Shown here: in pieces, positions 54,865 through 64,000 of the stretch
How positions within the stretch are numbered: position 1 is the first letter of the stretch
Layout: each line of letters starts with the position of its first letter
Assembly (NCBI GenBank): GCA_027943335.1
Contig: BSBK01008849.1
Coordinates: forward strand, 402,223 to 466,222
Source: Chamaecyparis obtusa
Lineage: Eukaryota; Streptophyta; Pinopsida; Cupressales; Cupressaceae
Reading direction: 5' to 3'
DNA: 64,000 nucleotides
The notes under the pieces: generated by a model
What the model saw: the letters and a program-made list of their open reading frames with translations, nothing else
What the model was told of the DNA's origin: nothing
The model's database searches: none
Made by a program: the position numbers and the translations under genes

Positions 54865-54888
54865 CCCCCCCCCCCCCCCCCCTTAAGA
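54865..54888 (-). repeat. C18 homopolymer, expanded polypurine tract
   Basis: Eighteen C on the plus strand (54,865-54,882), then TTAAG. On the minus strand this is CTTAA-G18 before the LTR's TGTTAG. The related plus element has CTTAA-G6 at the same place (60,594-60,604). The exact count may be affected by sequencing. Confidence 0.8.
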
Positions 54889-55215
54889 TAAACTTTGGGA
54901 GAAGCTAAAAACTTAGAAAGAACTACTGAAAGCAAATGGGTCCCGGCAACAAAAGGCCTGATCAGGTACCCAAGTAGAAAAGAGAGTCTCTATAAAGTGG
55001 AGAAATAGAGAAAACCACATGGGAAAAATTATACTCCAAAAAGAGACAAAGACTAGTCTGAAGGACTGAAGAAGCCTCCAAAAATAGGAATGTTCCAAAA
55101 AATAGGAACAAGGATGAACATGTACAACTTCATTGAAGCAAGAAGCTACACACTCTATCAAGAATTAATTGATGATCTGAAGATCCTCCACTGAAATATG
55201 ACCAGGTAGAGAAGA

Positions 55216-55352
55216 CTGTAATTTGTATGAGTTCCCTCAAATGACACTACTCGAATTAGGAAGCAAATAAAGGAAAACAATTGAAGTCGAAGATACAGAA
55301 TACTGTAATCTGCACGAGTGCCCTCAAATGACACTACTCGAATCAAGAGGCA
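55216..55352. repeat. 87-bp tandem duplication
   Basis: CTGTAATTTGTATGAGTTCC begins at 55,216 and, as CTGTAATCTGCACGAGTGCC, at 55,303. Both continue CCTCAAATGACACTACTCGAAT. Similarity runs to about 55,352. Confidence 0.8.
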
Positions 55353-56499
55353 AACAAAGGAAAACACCTAAACTTGAAAATATATATGGCATAAAAACAC
55401 CAAAATTCTGAAGAGATGATCAATCAAAGCTGGAAGAGCGCATCCAAAAATAGAAAAGGAGTGTCCATATGGTAAATGATCCATCTCATCGAAATGCATA
55501 GGTACCCAGCCACTGCATCTGCCTAGTACATAGAATCAAATATTGAATACATATCTCACACTATCGAACCAAGGAAGCAATAGAACCAATAGTAGAACCC
55601 CCCCACATAATGCTAACAAGGGAGTAATGACAAGTACACTAAAAAGATCATCCAATATGAACTGCATGATGAAGAAGAATCTAAAACATCGAAGGTGCGG
55701 AGAGAGTACAAACACGTATAGGGATACCTAAGGCTAATGTCATTGGAGGAACACTCACATGACAAAATTAGATGGCAAACAAAGGCAAACATCAAACCCC
55801 CCTTGGCACTTTATAATGGAGTGCGAGTACATAAAGCATGAAAATATGCAAGATCCCATACATGCAATAGAATGGCACTTTATCTCAGTGCGTGTGCGTA
55901 AAAGAATGCTACAAAAGTGAAGTATACACTACTCAAAGAAGTGTGAAGGCTGCTGAAACAAAATAAAAACCAAAGATGAGCCATCCCTCAAAGGGAAGAG
56001 ATCCCAGGACCTGTAACATCCAAGATAGCCACCAGATTGTAAAAATGCAAGAATTTGAATAAAATGTACTTGGAGAAGAATCTAGAAAAAATGACTCGTA
56101 GCACTAGAAATCTCTCTAAACAAGCTTTCCAATGATATATCATTTTCCCAAAATGGAGTCTGGATGCGCAAGATAGAGCTCTCAGAGTGCAAAATTGAAT
56201 ATCTAGCTTTGACAGTAAAAAAAACCATCAAAAAAGAAAAATTAGAAATTCAAACCTCTAGATCTGGATAGATCTCAAAACCAGATTTCTGACAATATCT
56301 CGTTTTCCTAATTTTGACAGCGTATGCTCAAGTTATGAGCAAAAAACCAACAGTTGCACCAAAGGGCCCAAAAGGGTGTCTGAAAGTGTTGATGCAGTGT
56401 TGATGTCAACACTTCGCCAGCCTAAGTTTGGCGGCCATATGTCCATCAAGTAAAAAAAATAATAGGCCCCTAGGGCCAAAACAATATGCCCCCTGGTCA

Positions 56500-56735
56500 C
56501 CACATGATCAGGGGTTGATCACATGCGGGGGGCTGAAGCTGTGGGGGTTGGTCCCCCACGTGACTGCGAGCTCTTATTGAGGGGGTTGCATGGGCTGGCG
56601 GTGACTATTGACCGCTAGAAGTGACTTTCGATCACCACGGTTAACCCGACGGTGACTACAGTAGTCACATGCCAGTCATTGCGTGGTGACCGTGACGGTG
56701 ACCGTTGACATTTCACGGGCCATTCGACGGTGAAG
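56500..56735. repeat. GC-rich island with repeated GGTGAC/GTCACC words
   Basis: In about 235 bp GGTGAC or GTCAC words recur (GGCGGTGACTATTGACC, GACGGTGACTACAGTAGTCAC, GTGGTGACCGTGACGGTGACC). The composition is unlike its AT-rich surroundings. It ends where the plus-strand Copia gag begins. Confidence 0.7.
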
Positions 56736-56740
56736 TTCAA

Positions 56741-59700
56741 GCAGCATAGGTCTTTATTACAGGGATGTGGAAAGACTAAGACTGAAATAGAATGTATCTA
56801 CCTAATTCTATCAAAGCTTCAGGAAAATTTTTAGATTTTCTCCTCCACCTTCCACTCTACCATGGATGCATTGGGTCAGAGATTCTAGATGCCCACTTTT
56901 GAGGTGTTATGTGATCGGTTGAGTAGAGAGTAGGCCGAGCTCACACAATTGGATTCTTTATCTGGAGCTAAGAACCAGGCTTTGGTTGCTCAGACTTCTA
57001 AGGGGACACAGAAGCAGAAGTAGAAGCCCAAAATAGATTCAGTTGGCAGTGAGAATTCCTCCAAGCCACCTCAAAAAATAGAATCTAAGAAATCCACTCC
57101 TAAGGGTAAATCTTCTAAGTCTAGTGAGTCTTCCTCCAAGACTAAGAAGTTCATAGGTGAACCTTGCAGTTTTTGTGGCAAGGAATGGCATCCATTTTTT
57201 AGGTGTTGGAAACATCTTGAGGCTCTAGAGGAAGCCTTGCAACAGCATAGTATTGCTTCTCCACAACCTTCACCTACTCCCATAGGGAAAGGCCATGCTC
57301 TTTCTACATGAGCATTATCTTCCACTGCTACATGGATCATTGATTCAGGTGCTTCACACCATATGACACACACCTAGTTTGGTTACCTCACTTGATCAAA
57401 GTGCTACTACACATATTGCAGTTGGTGACTCAGCATAAATTTCAGTTATAGGTTTTGGTACTATTTCATTGGATGGTGGCTCTCTACAGGATGTTCTTTT
57501 GGTTCCTGCCATTTCTACGAACCTCATGTCTATCTATCAGATTTTCCATTCTGGTTCTAGTAAGACAGTTGAGTTCTCACCACATGATGTAGTTATTAGA
57601 GACCTCCATGGTCCTGATTTGGTTGTTGCTACTGGGAGTGTTGATTCAAAGTCTCATTTATACAAGTTTGATGGCTTTGAGAGCTCTGATTATACAAGTG
57701 TTTCTCTTGTTGTTCATGCAGACATAGTGAGAAAGCTTTGGCATGACCATTTTGGCCATGTCAACTACAAATATCTACAACAGATGAGTACACAAGAGTT
57801 AGTGATTGGGCTTCCTCAGATCTCTTGCACTGATGGTGTTTGTCAAGGTTGTGCGCTTGGCAAACATCGTAGAGATCCTTTTCCAATAGGTAGATCCTCA
57901 TGTGCTAAGGCATCATTGGAGTTGATACATAGTGATCTCATGTCATTTCCCACTCCTTTTTCTAGTTTGCGTTATGTGCTCACCTTTATTGATGACTTCT
58001 CCAAATGCACACAGGTGTACTTCATGAAGTACAAGTATGATCTCTTTGATTCATTTAGAGTCTTTAAGATATTTGTGGAGAAGCAATTTGGTCTTTTTGT
58101 TAAGCGGATACGCATTGACAATGGTGGGGAATATGTGAATCATTATTTTCATGATTTTTGCACTGAGTAGGATATATTGCATCAACTCATAGTTCCTCAT
58201 ACCCCTCAGCAGAATGAGGTTGCTGAGAGAAAGAATGGAACATTGCGAGAGATGGCCAATTGTTTGATACAGTCTCAAGATATGCAACCTTCCTTTTGGG
58301 AAGAGGCAGTGAATTATGCCAACTACATTCAGAATCGAATGCCTCATAAGGCATTACAACATTTGACTCCTGAGGAGGCTTGGTCCCATGTCAAGCCTAA
58401 TGTTTCTACATTTCAAGTGTTTGGTAGTGAGGCTTGGGCATTTATTCCAGATTCTCAGAGGAAAGCCATGGAGAGGAAGAGTCGACCATTGATATTTTTT
58501 GGCTACTATGAGGATATGAAGGCATACATGTTGTTTGATCATGATTCTAGAGAGGTCTTATTTTGGCGAGATGTCCAATTTGATGAGCGCTATCCTCAGA
58601 TGGAGCCTCCATCACCAGCTTCTCCCTCATTGCCTAGCACTCCCTCTTCTCCTCTTCAGGATTCTATATCCTTCGAGGATGATTTAGATGATGATCCACC
58701 TTCCCCTCCACCAGACATTTCACGAGTGCCCAAGTGGGCTCATGATACTGTCAGTGCTGCTAGTTCTTTGGTAGGAGATTCTTCATATACCCATCGTACT
58801 CGTGCTCAATGATCTGGTATTGGTCTTTTGAGTCATGTTGTTTTAGATGATCCTCAAAAAAATTTAGAGGTGACATGACATCCTAAGTGGGATAGGGCTA
58901 TGGATAAGGAGTACTCTTCTTTGATGAAGAATCACACTTGGGATCTTTGTACTCTTCTGAAAGGCAGAAAGCTGGTTCGGTGCAAACAGGTGTACCGTAC
59001 CAAGTATGTTGTAGATGGTTCTATTGATCAGTATAAGGCACGTCTTGTTACAAAGGGATTTTCATAGGTGGAGGGTATTGATTACTCTGAGACCTTTTCT
59101 CCTATTGCCACAATGAATTCTATTCACCTGGTACTTTCTCTTGCATCTTCATAGGGTTGGAAAGTGTATCAAATAGATGTGAAGAGTGTGTTCTTGCACG
59201 GGGATCTGCATGAGGAGATCTCTATGGAACAACCTCAGGGTTTTGTGCAGGATTCTTCTCTTGTGTGTAGACTTCAGAGGTCATTATATGGTCTCAAACA
59301 ATCCCCCCGGGCTTGGTATGAGAAGATGAACTCTTTCTTGTTAGCCTCACACTTCACCCATTGTCATTCTGATCCTATCATGTACATTCAACATCATGGG
59401 GCTGATTTTGTGATGTTGATGATCTCATCATCACAGGTAGCTAATCTTCTATGATTCAGAGTGTTTAGAGAGTATTGATGAAGTAGTTTGAGATGAAAGA
59501 TCTTGGACTTTTGCACTAATTTTTGGGCCTACAGGTTATTCAGTCTTCGGATGGGATTTCCATATACCAATAGAAGTATGCTCTTGACATGCTTCAGATA
59601 TTCAACATGCTTGATTGCAAGCCTGCTCCCACACCTTTTCAGTTAGGTGTTTTTTTGTCTACCACTTTCTCTACTCCTTTAGTGGACTCCACCTTATACA

Positions 59701-60371
59701 GGAGGCTTGTGGGTAGTTTGTTGTACCTGACACACACTCATCCTGATATTTCCTTTGTAGTTGGCATTGTCTCTCTATTCTCCCATGATCCTCATGAGAG
59801 TCATTGGCAAGCTACCAAACTTATTTTGAGGTACATTTGGGGCAATACTTCATATGGCATTCACTATACATCAAGAGCTCCTCACATTGTTGGTTTCATA
59901 GATGTCGATTTGGGTGGTGATACAGATGGTCAGAAGTCTACTTTTGGCTTTGTTTTCTATCTTGGTTTTGGTCCTATCACATGGTCTTGCAAGAAGTAGA
60001 CTGTTGTTGCATTATCATCTACAGAGGCAGAGTATCGAGCAGTTGTGCTACCTATTCAAGAAGTTTTCTGGCTTCGATAATTGATGATAGAGTTTGGGTT
60101 TTCTCCTGATAGTCCCACTCTTCTTTGGTGTGACAATTAGAGTTTCATTCATATTTCCCACAACCCAGTTGAGCATCAGTGGACCAAGCACATTGAGATC
60201 CATATGCATTTCATCAGGCAGCTAATTTACGATGGTTCTCTCAGCTTGGAGTATGTTCCCACTTTGGAACAGGTTGCTAACATCTTCATTAAGCCTTTTG
60301 CATCCCCACGGTATCTTCAACTATGTTCTATGCTTGGGGTGAAGGAAGTTGCCCTTGGGGGGTCTCAGTGA
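56741..60371 (+). pseudogene. Copia gag-pol relic (gag C-term, protease, integrase, RT, RNase H)
   Basis: Domains in order: gag C-terminal part with zinc knuckle CSFCGKEWHPFFRC (57,165-57,206); aspartic protease WIIDSGASHHMT (57,333); integrase GAG-pre region with HDHFGHVNY and CQGCALGKH, core from HSDLMSF with Asp, IDNGGEY, PHTPQQNEVAERKNG (Glu); RT with QVYRTKYV, YQIDVKSVFLHGDLHEEI, LYGLKQSPRAWY and a damaged YVDD site (59,412-59,425, Tyr codon lost by a small deletion); RNase H ending ALSSTEAEYRA. TGA stop at 60,369. The gag N-terminus and 5' LTR are missing. Frameshifts near 57,369 and 59,410 and at least a dozen stops. Domain order protease-integrase-RT-RNase H defines Ty1/Copia. It cannot move by itself. 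Confidence 0.92.
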
Positions 60372-60593
60372 GGCCTACCTTCCTTTCTTCTTCTTTTTCT
60401 ACTTTCCACATCTTTCTATCTCTTTTTGGAGGAGGGTTTTTCCCATGTGATTTTCCATGTTTCTCTGTTTCATAGAGATTTGGTTGTGATTGGGTACCTC
60501 ATCAGGCCATGTTGTCAGGACCCAAATTTGCATTCAACATTGTAGTTCCTTTGCTTCTTTCTTACATTGTTTGTAGCTGCATTGTTGCTCATC

Positions 60594-60604
60594 TTAAGGG
60601 GGGT
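60594..60604 (+). other. Polypurine tract of the plus Copia element
   Basis: CTTAAGGGGGG directly before the LTR's TGTTAGAG; primes plus-strand DNA synthesis in LTR elements. Confidence 0.75.
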
Positions 60605-60928
60605 GTTAGAGTAAAGAATTAATTTAATTACATTGATTAAATTAACTTTACTACCTCTTAAGATTTCACTTTATGAACTTGCATTAGTCATTTAATAATT
60701 AAATCTAATTATTAAATACCTATTTACCTATTAGGGTTTCCCATTAGGTTTTTCGATCTCCTTCTATAAGGATTGATCCATTTTATATTTCCATTCAATT
60801 CTTTTGGCTGATAATAAACTTTCATATTGTCAGAGCAAAACCCTTGCTTGTTTCCTATAGATTTCTTCCTCGTGACAGGTTTTGCATGCAGGTTTCTTGG
60901 GCTCAATAGATTTTTTTTCATCAAATCT
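60605..60928 (+). mobile_element. 3' LTR of the plus Copia element
   Basis: Starts TGTTAGAGTAAAG and contains TTTGCATGCAGGTTTCTTGGG. The right edge is placed where similarity to R block a' begins (about 60,930). No matching 5' LTR exists in the window. Confidence 0.65.
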
Positions 60929-60929
60929 T

Positions 60930-61255
60930 ATAGTATTGACAGTCAGGGTGGTGGATAGGGTGGTGTAGCAGCAAAATGCCACACAACCACCCTACTCTGC
61001 ACACAAGGAAAAACTCCTACGTCTTTCTTGGTCATCATGCATGTCCTAGTCGATGATAAAAAAATAATAAGTTTTGCCTACCTTCCAGCAATCGTGTATT
61101 CACACAAGGAGAGACATTTCCAGATGGGCTCAAGTTTTGATTTTAGGTTGCCAACTAGGCCAGCTGGGGTGGAGAATAAAAAAATAGGTGGCCATGTGGA
61201 CCCTTGGAGTTAGGGTGCACACGTTATGGCTCCTTCCCCTATATAAGTCAATTGA
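60930..61255 (-). repeat. Family R block a', inverted
   Basis: The complement of 60,930-61,255 matches 49,120-49,431: CAGAGTAGGGTGG, CCACCCTATC.ACCACCCT, GGAAGGTAGGCAAAACTT, GGCCTAGTTGGCAACC, GTGTGCACCCTAACTCC. Confidence 0.8.
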
Positions 61256-61515
61256 AAACTAAATTTTCCAATTTATGTACATTATTGTTTTTGTAATGAA
61301 AACCCTCAACAATAATTTTGAAACCCTAAAACTAATAATTAAAATGAATTGTATATCCCTTAGGAGTGAAATTGATTCCAAAAAATAGACAACTTGTAAA
61401 GTGAAATGAAGTTGGAAAGCATTAACAATCACATTGAAACCATGGCGTAGATAACTTATTAAACGTTTAATCCCCAACATTGGAATTGAAATTGTATGGA
61501 TTAATAATGAATTTT
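61256..61515 (-). repeat. Family R block c'', inverted array unit
   Basis: The minus strand reads TTTCAATTCCAATGTTGGGG, TTTAATAAGTTATCTACGCC, ATGGTTTCAATGTGATTGTT and TTTTAGGGTTTC, one full unit of the 50.3-52.6 kb array. Confidence 0.75.
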
Positions 61516-61699
61516 TCACATCTTGGCTCAATCATCATATTATACAATACAAATTTCATTTACATATTAGTTTTACAGATAGGATAGAGTTGAAAACAAA
61601 ATGCTTTACAACTAATTAAACCTTCTTGTTCAAAACAGTTATAAAAAAATAACATAGTTGGAAATAAATTGCATAGAAATTTACTATAAACATGCAACC

Positions 61700-63900
61700 A
61701 AAATCATTCATAATTTAGGGAAATAGAGTAGGAAGAGAAGGTTGTGGTGATGTGGCTGATATCCTTGATGTTACAAAGGTATATATGTTCTCATGCCCTA
61801 TTTCTCCTTTAAAGTTACTCACTCCATCTTGTATTGGGTTGCAATATCCACCTCTCTGAGCATGTATTGGGACCCCTCCACTGTGGTTATGAGAAGGAGA
61901 AAACATAATAGATGTTGAAGTTGGTGCACAATTATAATTTGTTTAATGGTTTGGGACCTAGATGTTGATCTATCCTGCATTACAGGATGGATTTCAGACA
62001 ACAACATGGATGGATTGTATGACATCTAGTGTCTTTCCAAATCCATGTGGTTCTCCTCAACCCTCCTTTCATTAGCCTTGCATTCCTTTACTACCTTCAC
62101 TCACTTTTGTTTGTTCTCTTTCTCCTTCTTATCTTCTTTCAACCTTTTCTTCTCTATCTTCCTCTCTTTTATATCCTCTAGTTCTTTCATCCTTACCTCA
62201 TCCTAGATATTAGCACTTCCATGTAATTGGTAGATGTTAACTTGCTCAACAATATTTCTTGTTGACAAACCAATAGCTTTAAGAATTTTCTCAATTACAA
62301 CTTTTCATGTTGAGAACTCGGTAGCTTGCATACTTGTGACTATATGCTTCCATCTTCACATGTTTCTTGTGTCATATGTGCATTCACATCACTATCTGGT
62401 TGCATACATTATGCATAGTGATGTACGATTTCTAGCACAAAAGCAATGTGTGGTGTAGGTAAAGTGAAAGAGGAATCTTGTTGTGGGGCTAGCAAGTTGA
62501 CACCCACATTCTCAACCCATGCTACCAACCTTGTGGGTGGTATTCGTTGTGATGGAAATCCAAGGATCTTACTTTCATTCTCTGTTGGTTGAACCAAGTC
62601 CACTTGAGAATTTGAATCATTCTCTTCTGGCTATATCAAGTCCACTTCTGAATTTGAACCAAAAACATCCTTGCCACTTTGAATTTCAAATGTGTTGTTG
62701 GGTTGCATCATGACTCTAGGTGTTGTCACTGGTGTAGTATCCCGCTTTGACAAAGTAAGAGTGTTTGAATTGCTTTCAAGAGGCATTGTATTGCTCACAA
62801 CATGAGGTGGATGTGGGGTTTCAAGTTCTAGAGGGAAGCAAACGCCTCTTTTGTGGGTAGGCATCCTTATTATTTCTCTTATTACTAGATGCAAATTCTC
62901 CTTAGAATGACTTCCTTTCCCCATCTTCCATGCAATAAGAACAAGAGTGATGCTTGAATGAGAAACTCTTCCGCATTTTCCAATTTCTTGATATTCTAGT
63001 TTAATGTGTATGTGATGTTTGAACACAAGATTTATGATTCCCTTGTTTGATTGTATTATTGTTTGACAGATGGATGACCATGTTGTTTTTTTAGTTTCCT
63101 GGAGAGTTTTGAATTAAAATGGTCTACTGATGATAGTAGGGAGGAGAAACGGTAAGACATGAAGAAACATAAAAAGTAGACTGGTTGTGAGTCATGGTCA
63201 AAACTTTCTGGGCAACTAGGTGAGGTGGGGTAATTGGTCTGGGCTCTTTCCACATAATTTTTTCAGTGTAAACATGACAAGGAAGTATGGGAAAGAAACT
63301 AGTATGACTTTTAATGTATACCTTGGTAAAAACCCATGATGGGATTTGCTACGTAACTACTCTTTTAAGAATTTTTTGGTGTGAAAGAATTTTTGAGCAC
63401 TCTCTTAGTTGTGGACCATAGTTTTCTAGAAAATATTTATTGAGATAGTTGGTTTGCCATGACTCTAGAATGACCTTGAATATGTAAGAATAGAAAAAAG
63501 GTGTGGTCAGTAGAAGACTATCATCACAAGGATATGGAGCACGAAAGAAATCGTTAATTAGATGAGATTGGATTGTAATCCATGCTTGTTGTACTTGAAT
63601 TGTCATATATGGGATCTCCACTAGACATTATGTGTGGGAATGGGTCTTTGGGGTAAGATGGAGGAAGTTTCATGGATATATGCTAGGATATATCCATCTG
63701 CATTATTTAGAGGATAAGTTGCTATAAGATATAGAGTTATCAATTTCCTATGGGCCTTCAAATAGTTGTCTCTATCATATTCATAATTCTTCACAATCTG
63801 ATAGCATTGTTTTATGTCACTAGTATTAGCACTTAGTTGTGTCCAAGTCCATTGTCTATAATATTGGATCATTGTTAGTTAATGTCTAGTGTCATCTAAA
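61700..63900 (-). other. Unrecognised broken minus-strand reading frames
   Basis: Minus-strand frames at 63,872-63,621, 63,621-63,349, 63,253-63,056, 63,026-62,631 and 62,603-62,409 follow each other closely. Motifs visible are LTLYLIATYPL-like hydrophobic segments, ESWQTNYLNKYFLENYG and a Pro/Thr-rich part with VDLVQPTENESK. A near-duplicate phrase (SEVDLI / SQVDLVQP) suggests a short internal repeat. I recognise no family. It may be a decayed mobile-element protein that continues past the window edge. Confidence 0.3.
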
Positions 63901-64000
63901 TAATGTGTTACATTTTAATTCTTTTGAGAGGATACCAAGAGATCCATAAACATTCACAAACATGAAGGTAATGATAGGTAAAGTGGAAATTGGATAAATT

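Larger units (their letters stand above)
54889..56735 (-). mobile_element. Non-coding 3' part of a Copia element, minus orientation
   Basis: The minus strand near 54,985-54,940 reads TGGGTACCTGATCAGGCC then CCGGGACCC, matching TGGGTACCTCATCAGGCC...CAGGACCC just before the plus element's LTR (60,495-60,520). The rest has no gag-pol motifs. It either lacks coding DNA or belongs to a variant with a long 3' non-coding stretch. Confidence 0.55.

Noticed and set aside
57071..57373. A minus-strand 100-codon frame
   Set aside because: It is antisense to the Copia gag/protease region and has no motif of its own.
1..64000. tRNA, rRNA or intronic snoRNA genes
   Set aside because: I could not see a convincing set of conserved boxes by eye; a covariance-model search would be needed to decide.

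Overview
The window looks like nuclear DNA of a seed plant with a very large genome, most likely a gymnosperm (conifer-type). The base composition is AT-rich. Only one ordinary gene is present, and it is stretched to about 45.8 kb by introns packed with decayed plant retrotransposons (Copia, LINE, other LTR elements) and a hAT relic. The species cannot be told from the sequence.

The gene is on the minus strand: 12 coding exons between 48,630 (ATG) and 2,865 (end of TAA). It encodes a complete 954-residue orthologue of Utp12/Dip2/WDR3, a WD40 scaffold of the U3 snoRNP (UTP-B) that works in nucleolar processing of pre-18S rRNA. All 11 introns have GT..AG ends and every exon joins in frame. Introns range from 83 bp to 26.2 kb. 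Intron 3 (13,463-39,657), intron 1 (41,169-48,390) and intron 4 (7,780-13,339) hold most of the mobile DNA.

Layout on the + strand. 1-1,250: relic of a DUF4283-type LINE ORF1. 2,865-7,779: exons 12 to 5. 9,710-11,650: a long LTR in intron 4. 13,340-13,462: exon 4. 14,633-16,307: a 5'-truncated LINE with recognisable target-site duplications. 16,390-20,090: a second RNase H relic, a solo LTR and another LTR start. 21,316-22,721: hAT transposase lacking its catalytic core. 26,690-28,967: two LTR pieces fused head to head. 29,923-32,330: LTR element 'A' with a palindromic repeat array. 34,856-38,085: minus-strand LINE that lost its reverse-transcriptase core. 39,658-41,168: exons 3 and 2. 42,060-47,190: element 'B', the inverted relative of A. 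48,391-48,630: exon 1.

Upstream of the gene, 49,100-61,510 is two inverted copies of one unclassified repeat family that carries a long array of about 270-370 bp units. The second copy is split by about 6.4 kb of Copia DNA. In that insert, the 3' halves of two different Copia elements are fused head to head with their LTRs facing outwards. The + strand half holds a broken gag-pol whose stop codons look like methyl-cytosine decay. The last 2.5 kb holds only unrecognised broken reading frames.

The points most worth following up are the inverted A/B elements that bracket exons 2-3 (possible exon circularisation or in-frame skipping), the palindromic arrays inside A and B, the head-to-head retroelement fusions, the extra ORF at the end of the LINE at 14.6-16.3 kb, and the coiled-coil ORF1 of the 35-38 kb LINE.
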